The notes beneath the pieces are model-generated. The model did not search any database. It was not told the DNA's origin and was given only the letters and a program-made list of their open reading frames with translations. A DNA stretch of 64,000 nt from Thalassospira lohafexi (GTDB lineage: Bacteria; Pseudomonadota; Alphaproteobacteria; Rhodospirillales; Thalassospiraceae), in contig NZ_NXGX01000003.1 in assembly GCF_002844275.1 (NCBI RefSeq), forward strand, positions 477,549-541,548, given 5' to 3'. Below are positions 52,727-61,447 of the stretch, piece after piece (the first letter of the stretch is position 1; each line of letters starts with the position of its first letter). Made by a program: the position numbers and the translations under genes.

Positions 52727-54037
52727 TCAGAACTTGAAGTTCGCCTGCAGGGCGATGATGTCGACGTTGGCTTCGTAGTCCGCAGCAAAGTTGCCAAGGG
52801 TGGTCGACGTATGATCGACACGTGCCGTTTGCGCGAAAATGTGCGTGTACCCAAGGTTCACATCAACCCAATCGGCCACCTTGTAGGTGGTGCCCAATGA
52901 AACCCAATAGCGATCGGAGTCCGGCAAGCGAACATTTCGGTTACGTGTCTTGATTGGGGTTTCGTCATAGGCAATACCGCCGGTGAATGCCCAATTTTCA
53001 TCGTACTGATAACGTGCACCAAGTGCGCCGAACCATGAGCTTCCCCAGCTGTAATCTTCTGTGGTGCTGCTGCTTGATGCGAGTGATGAGTTGATTAAGC
53101 CATCATACTGAAACACCAAAGAGTCGACCGAGTTCCAGTTGGTCCATTGGACATCTCCCATAACCGTCCATTGATCAGTTATGTCATGGGAAAGACCAAA
53201 CGCAATGGCTTCCGGGGTCGTGATTTTTGCTGTCGTGTTACGATCAGTGTAAGGCGTTACAAGCCCTTTGGCGGCACTATCGAACTTGATCGTGCCTTCC
53301 AGTTTATGCTCGATCTCCGAGTTGTAGGACAAACCGATGTTAGTGCTGTCGGTGAGTTCCCAGTTTAAACCGGCTGTCCAGCCGTAGCCGATATCGTCAC
53401 CGTTAAGTGTCGAGTTGCCCTCGGCTTTTGCGCCACCCAATGCCGGGACTGCCTTTTTAAGCGTCGCTTCGAAGCGTTGGACTTGCGGACCTGCACCGAT
53501 GGACAGGCCATTGTCAAATCGATAGGCAACAACCGGTTTGATGTTGACGGTTTTGATTTTCGACGTTGTTCCATAAAAACGTCCAGCAAAATCAGAATCG
53601 TTGTCTGTCACAAGTCCCCACGGCGAGGTAACTGAAACGCCCAAGTTAAGTTGGTCATTCAGTTTCCAGACGGCATGTGCATACGGTACGACAGCATCCT
53701 CCGCCATATCCTTATAGCCACCACCCGTTTGGGCAATGGAGGTAAGCGCGCCATCCGTTGCGACAATATTCTTTGCTTTTGCAACAGGTACGATGAGTGT
53801 CGCACCTGCGCTGTAAGACGTTTCATCGTATTGACCGACAGTGCCGGGGTTGTAGGCCATTGTTGACGCATCAATGGAAAGCGTTGTCATACCCGCAAAA
53901 CTCGAACCCTGCAGCGTGCCACTTGTTTCGCGCACTTGAAAACCAGATGCCTGTGCGGTGCTGGCGGTGGCAAGCGCACATAGAAGTGCGGTACCCGATG
54001 CCGCCCCCCAGAGGCAGCCTTTCTTGAACTTGGACAT
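52727..54037 (-). CDS. fadL: FadL/OmpP1-family outer-membrane fatty-acid transporter
   Basis: 436-residue outer-membrane barrel that lets long-chain fatty acids or hydrophobic compounds in. Signal peptide with a hydrophobic core, cleaved near QASG, then the FadL N-terminal signature SGFQVRETSGTLQGSSFAGM and later TMAYNPGTV. The last strand ends ALQANFKF with terminal Phe. AGGGAG precedes the ATG. It follows the DUF gene on the same strand and precedes fadD, so import and activation are encoded side by side. Confidence 0.93.
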   Translation of the reverse strand: MSKFKKGCLWGAASGTALLCALATASTAQASGFQVRETSGTLQGSSFAGMTTLSIDASTMAYNPGTVGQYDETSYSAGATLIVPVAKAKNIVATDGALTSIAQTGGGYKDMAEDAVVPYAHAVWKLNDQLNLGVSVTSPWGLVTDNDSDFAGRFYGTTSKIKTVNIKPVVAYRFDNGLSIGAGPQVQRFEATLKKAVPALGGAKAEGNSTLNGDDIGYGWTAGLNWELTDSTNIGLSYNSEIEHKLEGTIKFDSAAKGLVTPYTDRNTTAKITTPEAIAFGLSHDITDQWTVMGDVQWTNWNSVDSLVFQYDGLINSSLASSSSTTEDYSWGSSWFGALGARYQYDENWAFTGGIAYDETPIKTRNRNVRLPDSDRYWVSLGTTYKVADWVDVNLGYTHIFAQTARVDHTSTTLGNFAADYEANVDIIALQANFKF

Positions 54038-54093
54038 AAAGTTTCTCCCTTAATCGTAAAACGCTTTAATTTCTGTGACCAAAGCGCCCGCTG

Positions 54094-54759
54094 TCATTCT
54101 TGAAGGGCTATCGCATCGACCCGAACAAAATCGATGTCGTAACCCTTTCTTTTAAAACTGGTTTTAAGAAGATATCCGTCGCTGCCATACCAAAGGTCGC
54201 GTTCGACATCGCCGGACATTTCGTAATGGGTCGCCGGTGTTTCCCGGTTTTCGATCCTCAGTTTTTCGTCGCCGACCTTGTTGATTTGCACCGCATAAGG
54301 TTCGGCGTTGATGACGCTATAGAGATGCGATTTGGCGGTGACGTCTTCAAGCCACAAGGTCAGTGGCCAGGCGCCGTCACAGGCATTGCGCTTCCCGACA
54401 CCTTTTCCGGCAACATCATAGCAATCTGCCTGATAGTCCGCCTGATAGGTGTAGTGTGTGCCGTCATCATTGGTGGTGGTTTTGACCGATACCAGTTGAT
54501 TGCCGTGCCATTGCTCGGTCCGCTGGTGGTCATAGTGGAATTGAAGAAACAGCACCCGGACATCGGTCAGGGTTTCAACCTCAACCGTGCGGCCATTTGC
54601 CGTTTGGGTGATGTCGACTTTCTCATAGCCAATCGGTTCCCCGTCCTTAAGAACGCGGAAATTCAGGATGTCACCAGCATAAGCCGATGACGCCATAAGA
54701 AGGGCGACAGATCCTGCCGCCAAAGCCGATACGGTGCGTTTTAAGACGCGGTTCCGCAT
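54094..54759 (-). CDS. Secreted protein of the DUF3108/DUF6134-like type
   Basis: 221 residues with a signal peptide (LAAGSVALLMASSAYAGD) and a beta-rich mature part: GEPIGYEKVDITQTANGRTVEVETLTDVRVLFLQF and LLKTSFKRKGYDIDFVRV. These periplasmic lipid-binding-like proteins are often found next to fadL, but their function is unproven. GGGGGA lies just before the ATG. It is between the SCP2 and fadL genes in one transcript. Confidence 0.72.
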   Translation of the reverse strand: MRNRVLKRTVSALAAGSVALLMASSAYAGDILNFRVLKDGEPIGYEKVDITQTANGRTVEVETLTDVRVLFLQFHYDHQRTEQWHGNQLVSVKTTTNDDGTHYTYQADYQADCYDVAGKGVGKRNACDGAWPLTLWLEDVTAKSHLYSVINAEPYAVQINKVGDEKLRIENRETPATHYEMSGDVERDLWYGSDGYLLKTSFKRKGYDIDFVRVDAIALQE

Positions 54760-54780
54760 GGTGTTCCCCCGTAGAACAGA

Positions 54781-55077
54781 TCAGTCCAGCATGGACGATA
54801 ATTTCGCCGCAACTCCCATGGATCCCTTGATCTTGAGCTTGCCCATGGTGAAGGCCAGCATCGGATCGAGTTTTCCGTTGATCAGTTTTTCGAGGTTGGC
54901 TTTTTTGATTTTCAGAATGCAATCCGCATCCGACAGGTCATCATCGGTGATTTCCGGCTCGTCACCGGTGGCATCGACCACAATCTGACCGTCATCGCCG
55001 CAATCAAATGCGACAACAGCATTCAGGCCGCGCAACTGCGGCAGTTTCTGTTTTACGGTTTCGAGGATGTCATCCAC
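54781..55077 (-). CDS. SCP2 sterol-binding domain protein
   Basis: A 98-residue single SCP2 domain: KLPQLRGLNAVVAFDCGDDGQIVVDATG near the start and ADCILKIKKANLEKLINGKLDPMLAFTMGKLKIKGSMGVAAKLSSML, the lipid-cavity signature. Such small proteins bind acyl-CoA or hydrophobic ligands. It starts with GTG at 55077, with GGGAGG upstream. It is the first gene of the SCP2-DUF-fadL run, and the ACGTTAACGT palindrome lies 63 bp before it. Confidence 0.88.
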   Translation of the reverse strand: MDDILETVKQKLPQLRGLNAVVAFDCGDDGQIVVDATGDEPEITDDDLSDADCILKIKKANLEKLINGKLDPMLAFTMGKLKIKGSMGVAAKLSSMLD

Positions 55078-55137
55078 GAACGCCTCCCTCTTAAAGACGA
55101 TGTTTTTTTATGATTGTGGCTCAACTGTAACGGAATG

Positions 55138-55152
55138 TGACGTTAACGTAAA
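55138..55152. promoter_or_regulatory. Putative MerR operator 4 (upstream of the SCP2-DUF-fadL run)
   Basis: TGACGTTAACGTAAA contains the perfect palindrome ACGTTAACGT at 55140-55149, the same core as near merR and fadD. Confidence 0.65.
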
Positions 55153-55237
55153 ACAAATTACGATAGAGGGAGGAATATAACGAATAGAGCTTTGAAATTT
55201 AACAATTTTAAGATGAAAAACATCTGCTTCGGAATGC

Positions 55238-55264
55238 AAAAAAGCCCGGCGTTGCCGGGCTTTT
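55238..55264 (-). terminator. Terminator after the glycine-zipper genes
   Basis: Stem GCCCGGC/GCCGGGC with loop GTT, flanked by A and T runs on both sides (six T residues on the minus strand). It lies 45 bp beyond the end of the 55309-55914 gene. Confidence 0.9.
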
Positions 55265-55308
55265 GAAACATAAATAGCCGTTATGTAATCTGATCAGGGG
55301 GCGCGTGA

Positions 55309-55914
55309 TTACGAGACAATCTGCCACGATCCGTCAGGCTGCATACAGGCCGTGCCATAGCTTTCCTGTCGTTTTCCGCTGATGACGGTGGTCGCGGTAT
55401 ACTCGCGGCAATAACGGCCTTCGCTGGTTTCCCAGCTGCGTTGCGGGACCATCTGATATGGTTGGCCCGACTCCGGATTGCGCCAATGGACTGATTGCCC
55501 GTCTGGAACCTGCTTCAGGGCATAACCGGTACAGGCACTGTCGGCCTGATCAAGGTTCTGACCAAGGGCATACCCACCCAATAGGCCAAGAATGGCGCCG
55601 CCAATCATTGCGGCATCCCGGCCATCACCCTTACCAATAGTTGATCCAAGTGCGGTGCCCGCACCCCCGCCAACAATCGCGCCAATCACATCGCGGTTAC
55701 AGCGCAGGAAATTGCCGTCCGGAACAAACAAATCCCCCCGGCTCGTGCGATAATCACGGTCATAGTGCCGCTTATGGCCATGCTTTGAGGCATGCTTGTC
55801 ACGGTACCCATGTGCGGGGGCCCATGGCGGCGGATCGGCTTTCGCCGTTGAGGGGATGGCGACCGGCGTTGAAAGACTTATCGCGGCTGCCATCAGGATG
55901 ATCTTCTTGATCAT
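55309..55914 (-). CDS. Glycine-zipper surface-antigen-like protein (RT0821/Lpp0805-type)
   Basis: 201 residues: signal peptide, a His- and Arg-rich stretch, a glycine zipper (VIGAIVGGGAGTALGSTIG and MIGGAILGLLGGYALGQ near residues 77-115) and a C-terminal cap with YCREYTATTVISGKRQESYGTACMQPDGSW. This matches the 17-kDa surface antigen group of alphaproteobacterial envelope proteins. Its start overlaps the stop of the upstream lipoprotein gene (ATGA). The function is unknown; an envelope structural role is inferred. Confidence 0.82.
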   Translation of the reverse strand: MIKKIILMAAAISLSTPVAIPSTAKADPPPWAPAHGYRDKHASKHGHKRHYDRDYRTSRGDLFVPDGNFLRCNRDVIGAIVGGGAGTALGSTIGKGDGRDAAMIGGAILGLLGGYALGQNLDQADSACTGYALKQVPDGQSVHWRNPESGQPYQMVPQRSWETSEGRYCREYTATTVISGKRQESYGTACMQPDGSWQIVS

Positions 55915-56144
55915 TTTCGGGCCTCTTCGTTTTCATGCATGATGTAACCGACACCTGTGCCGACCGCCCCGCCAATCACCGTGCCGCAGGTAACACACCC
56001 GCCGGTAAGAACGGTTCCGACCGCACCGACACCCGCACCAATTGCCGCACCGCTTAGCATTTTCTGATTACGGTCATTCAGGCCGCTACAACCCGAAAGG
56101 CCCAGCGCACCTGCAAGGACGACGATCATGGCTGCCTGTCGCAT
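55911..56144 (-). CDS. Small glycine-zipper lipoprotein
   Basis: 77 residues with a lipoprotein signal (LAGALGLSGC, lipidated Cys about 19), then a glycine zipper MLSGAAIGAGVGAVGTVLTGG and GGAVGTGVGYIM, like OsmB/YMGG proteins of the outer membrane. AAGGG lies upstream of the ATG. It is translationally coupled to the next glycine-zipper gene, so both probably act in the outer membrane. Confidence 0.82.
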   Translation of the reverse strand: MRQAAMIVVLAGALGLSGCSGLNDRNQKMLSGAAIGAGVGAVGTVLTGGCVTCGTVIGGAVGTGVGYIMHENEEARK

Positions 56145-56547
56145 TTTCGATACCCTTCCCGTTTGTTTTAACCCGTGTCATTGCGACAGGCTGAACCAGA
56201 ATTGGGAACAGGGTTGGGCGCCTTTGCGCGGAAAATCGGGCAGATAAGGCGATCCAAAGGCAAAATACATTAAGTGTTTGAATTGGCGATTGTTTTAGGG
56301 AAAAGCCGATGAGGCCAGATGCATGAAACGTCAAATGTGCCGCGTAAAAAGGGCGTTTTGCTTGTCAAAGCAACACTTTGAACCCTGTTTTGCAGTCGAT
56401 GACAGGGGGAGATGCTTGTGCATGATCCGGCGCTTCATTTCCGTTGAAACGGTTCAGCCAAAAAGATAGCTTTGCGGTCAATTAAAGCTGGCAGAACGTC
56501 GCGATACATTGCGGGACAAAGTGCCCGCACCATTCAAAGGAAACGTC
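56145..56547. other. 403-bp region without a gene
   Basis: The space holds divergent promoters for the lipoprotein (left) and LysE (right) genes. Small hairpins occur (TTGCTT/AAGCAA near 56359-56374 and CCGTT/AACGG near 56440-56451), none with a terminator T-run on a useful strand. I see no RNA gene or clear operator. Confidence 0.5.
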
Positions 56548-57177
56548 ATGAGCTTTGCGGCGTGGTTGTCGGTTGCAACCATCTGTGTTCTGGGGGCAAT
56601 GACACCGGGGCCGAGCCTTGCGGTTGTGTTGCGCTATTCGGTTGGTCAATCGCGACAGGCCGGTTTTGCCTGTGCGCTGGCCCATGGGGTGGGCATCGGG
56701 TTTTATGCCGTCATCACCATGACCGGCCTTGGTATCCTGTTTCAAACCGTGCCAGTGTTTCATAATGCGGTCAGCATTCTCGGCGCGCTATATCTGATCT
56801 GGCTTGCCATCAAGGCATGGCGTGCAGCCGGGTCGGGGGAAAAGTTCAATGTCGAAGGAGCCGGGCAACTGTCCGGGTCGTTGACGCAGGCCGCACGCGA
56901 CGGGTTCATGATCGCGTTTCTCAATCCCAAGATCGCGTTGTTTTTCCTGGCATTGTTCAGCCAGTTTGTCTCGCCGGAATTTGAATGGGGCGGCAAGTTT
57001 TTGCTGGCATTCACCGCTGCGGCGATTGATGCGGGCTGGTATTGTCTGGTGGCGATCGGGCTTTCGCATGGGGCGGTTTTACCGTGGTTGCGTGACCATG
57101 CCGCATGGATTGAACGCATCATCGCGGTTTTGTTTGTTGTCGTTGCCCTGCGTGTTTTGTGGGGTGTGGTTTTATAA
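56548..57177 (+). CDS. LysE/RhtB family translocator
   Basis: A 209-residue inner-membrane exporter of amino acids or related metabolites with about six segments. The family start is clear: ATICVLGAMTPGPSLAVVLRYS, followed by GFMIAFLNPKIALFFLALFSQF. AAGGA lies seven bases before the ATG at 56548. Single gene; the exported compound is not readable. Confidence 0.9.
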   Translation: MSFAAWLSVATICVLGAMTPGPSLAVVLRYSVGQSRQAGFACALAHGVGIGFYAVITMTGLGILFQTVPVFHNAVSILGALYLIWLAIKAWRAAGSGEKFNVEGAGQLSGSLTQAARDGFMIAFLNPKIALFFLALFSQFVSPEFEWGGKFLLAFTAAAIDAGWYCLVAIGLSHGAVLPWLRDHAAWIERIIAVLFVVVALRVLWGVVL

Positions 57178-57351
57178 GCTCCATGCATGATGCTCGGACC
57201 GTGATGCAGGGCCTTGAGACAGGCTGATATCACGCTGTTTCTGTTGCTGTCCCCGGTGCGGTGATGCTTGAATTTCCAAAAAGTTCTTGATTTGTTCTTT
57301 TGTTTGTGACATAAGGGACAAATCAACAGGACAAAACCGCCTGCACCGCAC

Positions 57352-57382
57352 CCCGCAAGACATCATGTTTTGCGGGTTTTTT
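57352..57382 (+). terminator. Terminator upstream of the MFS gene (possibly of lysE)
   Basis: Stem CCCGCAA/TTGCGGG with an 11-base loop, followed by six T residues, 175 bp after the LysE stop. It may end the lysE transcript or act as a leader terminator of the MFS gene. Confidence 0.75.
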
Positions 57383-57411
57383 GCGTTTGGCCGCATCTCA
57401 GGGAGACAGAC

Positions 57412-57640
57412 GATGCAAGGAATTTCGGGTCACAGAAAGCTCACGTCGGCACAATCGATCAGATTTAACGCACAGCGCATTCGGATCAGACCACAGGGTC
57501 AAGACCATTGCCAACACCATAGCCAAGACCGTTTCCAGAACCTGTTGCATTCAATCTGTGCAAGCCAGTATGGTCATGCGCGCCACCCCTCGACCTTACC
57601 CGGATCATCCCAGATCCAGACGGAGCCCCCCGATGACTGA
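57412..57640 (+). CDS. Possible upstream ORF, 75 aa, overlapping the MFS start
   Basis: The ATG at 57412 has GGGAG seven bases before it, and the stop overlaps the start of the MFS gene. The peptide is rich in Gln, His, Arg and Ser, has no signal or membrane segment, and resembles no family. It may be a leader whose translation couples to the transporter, or chance. The coding quality is poor. Confidence 0.25.
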
Positions 57641-58859
57641 CAAAACTGCCCCCACGGATGAACCGCAAAATAATGCCGGGCGCGGGTTTCATCGCCTTGG
57701 TGCCCATATCGGGTTTCTGATCGCGATCCTGCTTCTGGCAGCCAATATGCGCGGCAGCATTGTCGGTCTTGGCCCGCTGGCCGAGATTATCGGAACCGAT
57801 CTTGCGCTTTCGGGAACCCAGCTTGGTCTTCTAACGACCTTGCCGGTATTGAGTTTCGGGGTTTTGTCGATCTTTGCCCCCCGGCTGGGGCAAAAATTCG
57901 GGCTTGAGGCGACTTTGCTGGCGATGCTGTTTTTCATTGCCGTCGGGCAGGGGCTGCGCGCCAGTGGTGCCTATGACATCATGGTGGTTGGCACGATCAT
58001 TTTGGGGGCGGCGATTGCCGTTTTGAATGTTCTGACCCCATCGTTGGTGCGCCGAAGCTTTCCGACCCGTGTGGCACTGGTGACAGCACTTTACACTTTC
58101 ACCATGTCGACCGGGGCGACAGTTGCGGCGTTTATTTCCATTCCGATCCGCAACGCGGCCGATGGGGATTGGCGCTGGTCACTTGGTATCTGGGCGGTGT
58201 TTGCAGCGATTGCCTTTATCTGCTGGCTGCCGATGTTGCGTTATCGCCATAAGGCGGTTGCGCCGGCATCTCTGGTCAAAATATCGCTGTGGAAAAATGT
58301 CGAAGCCTGGTGGCTGGCACTGTTTTTCGGGTGTCAGTCCTTGATGTTTTACACCGGCACGGCGTGGGTGGCCAAGGTCTTCATCGACAGCGGCATTTCC
58401 GAGGCCGAAGCCGCAACGCTTTTGACCCTTTTTAACGTGTTTGGCATTCCGGCCGCCTTTGCCGCCCCGCTGATCTATTCGAAGTTCCGCAATAAAAAAC
58501 TGGCGATGTTGTGCTTGCACATTCCCTTGATCATTGCGGTGCCAGGCTTTGTCTTTGCCACGACTGAATTGCCGTATCTTTGGGCGGTCTGTCTTGGTCT
58601 TGGTCAGGGCAGCATGATCAGTATTGCCCTGACGCTGGTTGGGATGCGCGGGGCGGATCCGCAAACCTCGGCCCGTCTTTCCGGCATGGCCCAGTCGGTC
58701 GGCTATTTGTTTGCGGCCATTGGTCCGGTTTTGTTCGGGGCGTTGCATGATCTTTTGGGCGATTGGCAGGTTGCCCTTTACTTCCTGTTTGTTGTGGTTG
58801 CGATCCAGATATGTGCCGCCATGCGTGCCGGGTCGCCCGAGAAAATCGGCGGAGAATAA
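57633..58859 (+). CDS. MFS transporter, CynX/NimT type
   Basis: A 408-residue permease with 12 membrane segments. The first is GAHIGFLIAILLLAANMRGSIVGLGPLAEII, followed by the MFS pattern GTQLGLLTTLPVLSFGVLSIFAPRLGQKFG. The second half begins around WLALFFGCQSLMFYTGTAWV. These proteins move cyanate, nitroimidazole-like drugs, amino acids or other small compounds. GGAG precedes the ATG at 57633 by nine bases; the frame is open to 57381 but that extension is not protein-like. A strong hairpin terminator follows. Confidence 0.88.
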   Translation: MTDKTAPTDEPQNNAGRGFHRLGAHIGFLIAILLLAANMRGSIVGLGPLAEIIGTDLALSGTQLGLLTTLPVLSFGVLSIFAPRLGQKFGLEATLLAMLFFIAVGQGLRASGAYDIMVVGTIILGAAIAVLNVLTPSLVRRSFPTRVALVTALYTFTMSTGATVAAFISIPIRNAADGDWRWSLGIWAVFAAIAFICWLPMLRYRHKAVAPASLVKISLWKNVEAWWLALFFGCQSLMFYTGTAWVAKVFIDSGISEAEAATLLTLFNVFGIPAAFAAPLIYSKFRNKKLAMLCLHIPLIIAVPGFVFATTELPYLWAVCLGLGQGSMISIALTLVGMRGADPQTSARLSGMAQSVGYLFAAIGPVLFGALHDLLGDWQVALYFLFVVVAIQICAAMRAGSPEKIGGE

Positions 58860-58884
58860 AACCGCGCACTGCGTGACCAGAGAT

Positions 58885-58924
58885 AAAACACCCCGGCATG
58901 AAGTGATCCATGCCGGGGTGTTTT
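58885..58924. terminator. Bidirectional-looking terminator after the MFS gene
   Basis: A 16-bp perfect stem from AAAACACCCCGGCATG to CATGCCGGGGTGTTTT with loop AAGTGATC. A and T runs flank it on both strands. It isolates the MFS gene from the haem operon. Confidence 0.9.
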
Positions 58925-58954
58925 GGTGTGTGTGACAATCATCACAAGGTGTTC

Positions 58955-58999
58955 TTGACTTGCATTCGCAACAAGAATATAGAATGCAAATCATTATCA
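58955..58999 (+). promoter_or_regulatory. Promoter and Fur-like box of the haem uptake operon
   Basis: A -35-like TTGACT (58955-58960) and a -10-like TATAGA (58978-58983), 17 bp apart, precede TGCAAATCATTATCA (58985-58999), which matches 13 of 15 positions of the TGATAATNATTATCA Fur core. TTGCATTC and GAATGCAA form an inverted repeat at 58960-58989. Iron-dependent repression is the natural reading. Confidence 0.65.
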
Positions 59000-59029
59000 A
59001 TTACATTAGAAATAGATAAGGAGTTTGCG

Positions 59030-59197
59030 ATGCCCCACATCGCAGCCAGACCGTCAAAAAATGACAAATCCGGCGCGGTCAAATACATGCAAATCACCGA
59101 GTTGATGGGGGATGATCGGGAAATCATCATTATTCATCAGGGGGATGAATATCACCTGCGCCTGACATCGAATAACAAACTGATCCTTACGAAATAA
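59030..59197 (+). CDS. hemP: Haemin uptake protein HemP
   Basis: A 55-residue protein of the HemP/HmuP family: the conserved C-terminal half reads REIIIIHQGDEYHLRLTSNNKLILTK. HmuP-type proteins activate expression of the haem receptor gene downstream. AAGGAG precedes the ATG at 59030. It is the first gene behind the Fur-like box, directly before the receptor gene. The open frame above the start is not coding-like. Confidence 0.93.
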   Translation: MPHIAARPSKNDKSGAVKYMQITELMGDDREIIIIHQGDEYHLRLTSNNKLILTK

Positions 59198-59317
59198 CAG
59201 CGTCCGACGACGCGATCCTTTTCAACATAACACCTTCCGCCAGCCAGCGCGCCAGTGCCCTGCACAAGCCAGCCAGCCAGCCAAAAATGGTCCAAAGCTG
59301 CCTTACAGGGGAACATC

Positions 59318-61384
59318 ATGGTTCGAAGCACTTCTGCGCGCCTGCTTATGGCGTCAGTATCCATTCTTGCGCTTTGCGTTTCAGCGCACGCTCAGGACGC
59401 CACCGACGAAACACCAAAAACAACCGTCGATCAGACATCCGATGACGCGGCGCAATCCGTGCCGGAACGGACAATTGTGCTGGATGCGATTTCGGTCACG
59501 GCCAGCAAAACAGGCACATCGGTGATTGATGCCCCGGCATCGATTTCGATTGTCGATCAGGAAGAACTCCAACGCCGTCAGCCAGATAATCTTGGCGATA
59601 TCCTGCGCGGGATGCCCGGTGTCGAGGTTTCTGGTGGTCCGCGCAGCACAGTTCAGATGCCGATCATTCGCGGCCTGACAGACAACCGGGTTGTCATCCG
59701 GGTCGATGGGGCGCGGGCAAACCTGAATGTCGGGCACAAAGGCGGTCTGTTTATTGATCCTGAGGTCGTAAAGCAGGTTGAGGTGTATCGCGGCCCGGCA
59801 TCGACCATGCAGGGGACGGGGGCACTTGGCGGTGTGTTGGCTTTAACAACAGTCGATGCCAATGACATGCTTGAACCCGGTCAAAATATCGGTGCACGCG
59901 TCAAAGCTGGTTATACCTCTGTGGATCACGGGATGACATGGAACGGCATGGCGTATGGTCGCCCGACCGACAATTCCGACATTCTTGTCAGTGTGACGCG
60001 CAAGAACACCGATGATTTCGAGGCCGGTAACGGTGAAGAGCAAGCCTATACCGACGATGATTACATCAATGGGTTGTTCAAGGCCGGGCTTGATATCAAT
60101 GATGTCAGTCGCCTGACCCTGTCGCTTCAAAGATATAGCGATGATCATGAATTACCCTCTGCACCCGATGGCACCAGCACTTCCAATCTGACGGACCGTG
60201 AAAGTACCCAGACCACGGCTGTTGTTGGGTATGAATACGATGACAGTGCCAATGACTGGGTCGATGCAGAAGTCCGGCTGTATGGCATGGACAACGACAT
60301 CCATGAAGTCCGCATCAGTGATGGTCGCGACGACCGGCGCGAACTTCAGACAGTTGGTCTGGAAGGCAGCAACACCGTCCGTTTTGACCTTGGCAGCGGG
60401 GAGCTTTTCACAACGATCGGTGGCGAGGTTTTCCGCGACAGTCAGGAAGGGCGCCGGGATGGGGAGCCAACACCGGGTTGGTACCCGGATGCGGAAATGC
60501 TGATTTCCGGTGTTTATATCGACAACACCTATGCGGTGACCGAGCGCCTCGAACTCGGCGCAGGGGTCCGGTTCGATTCCTTTGATCTTTCGGCAGACGG
60601 ACAGGAAGATCGCACCGATCAGGCCGTTTCCCCACGCTTCTCGGCCAGCTATCGGGTGACAAGCTGGATGCAGCCTTATGTCAGCTATGCCGAGGCCTTC
60701 AATGCCCCGACGCTCAATCAGCTTTATAATGACGGGCTCCATTTCTCGATGGGGCCGGGCAATAACAACTTCTTTGTCCCGAACCCAAACCTTGATGCCG
60801 AAACCGCGAAAACCTGGGAATTTGGGACAAACTTCAAGGCTGATGACCTGATCGTTGGCGGCGATGCCGTGCGGGCAAAGGTTTCGTACTTCCGCAACAA
60901 GGTCGAAGATTACATCGAACAGTCGACCGACATTGCCGGGGGCACGACAAGCAGCAGCAACTTGCCAGAAGCCGAAATCAAGGGCTTTGAGGCCGAGTTG
61001 ACCTATGACACCGGTGTTGTTTTTGCGGGTCTTGCCGCAGCCCGTATTCGCGGCGAAAACGCGCGAACCGGTGAATATCTGTCCAATATTTCTGGCGATA
61101 AGGTTTCAGTTTCCGGTGGATACCGCTTTGTTGACGAGGGTGTCGAAGTTGGCGGTCGTGCCAACATGGTTGACGCACAAAACCGTGTTCCCGACGACGA
61201 AGATGAGCGCGATGGCTATGCGACGTTTGATCTGTTTGCCAACTGGCATGCGGATGATGTTGTTAACGGCCTGACCGTCAATTTTGGTGTCGATAACATC
61301 CTCGATCAGAAATATCGCACCAGTGCCGCGACCCTGTATGAGCCCGGCCGCAACGTCAAAATTTCCGCAAGCATGAAATTCTAA
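59318..61384 (+). CDS. hmuR: TonB-dependent haem/haemoglobin receptor
   Basis: 688-residue outer-membrane receptor. Signal peptide ending SAHAQ, TonB box around TIVLDAISVTA, plug domain (IRGLTDNRVVIRVDGARANL and VYRGPASTMQGTGALGG), then the barrel. The haem receptor motifs appear as FNAP (like FRAP) and NPNL (residues VPNPNLDAETAKTWEFG), with a nearby His (DGLHFS). It ends KISASMKF with terminal Phe. AGGGGA precedes the ATG at 59318. TonB and ExbBD are not in the window. Confidence 0.93.
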   Translation: MVRSTSARLLMASVSILALCVSAHAQDATDETPKTTVDQTSDDAAQSVPERTIVLDAISVTASKTGTSVIDAPASISIVDQEELQRRQPDNLGDILRGMPGVEVSGGPRSTVQMPIIRGLTDNRVVIRVDGARANLNVGHKGGLFIDPEVVKQVEVYRGPASTMQGTGALGGVLALTTVDANDMLEPGQNIGARVKAGYTSVDHGMTWNGMAYGRPTDNSDILVSVTRKNTDDFEAGNGEEQAYTDDDYINGLFKAGLDINDVSRLTLSLQRYSDDHELPSAPDGTSTSNLTDRESTQTTAVVGYEYDDSANDWVDAEVRLYGMDNDIHEVRISDGRDDRRELQTVGLEGSNTVRFDLGSGELFTTIGGEVFRDSQEGRRDGEPTPGWYPDAEMLISGVYIDNTYAVTERLELGAGVRFDSFDLSADGQEDRTDQAVSPRFSASYRVTSWMQPYVSYAEAFNAPTLNQLYNDGLHFSMGPGNNNFFVPNPNLDAETAKTWEFGTNFKADDLIVGGDAVRAKVSYFRNKVEDYIEQSTDIAGGTTSSSNLPEAEIKGFEAELTYDTGVVFAGLAAARIRGENARTGEYLSNISGDKVSVSGGYRFVDEGVEVGGRANMVDAQNRVPDDEDERDGYATFDLFANWHADDVVNGLTVNFGVDNILDQKYRTSAATLYEPGRNVKISASMKF

Positions 61385-61447
61385 TCACCGCCGATCAGAC
61401 GATGCCGCCTCTGCATCGTCTGATCTTTAAGGAGGGTCTTAAACGCC

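Noticed and set aside
57290..57384. Leader before the MFS gene considered as a riboswitch
   Set aside because: I could not fit it to a known aptamer, and the terminator can belong to lysE; the claim would need a covariance-model search.
59267..59282. Four AGCC units before the haem receptor gene
   Set aside because: Too short to call a functional repeat; probably chance in a GC-rich leader, though it could vary between strains.
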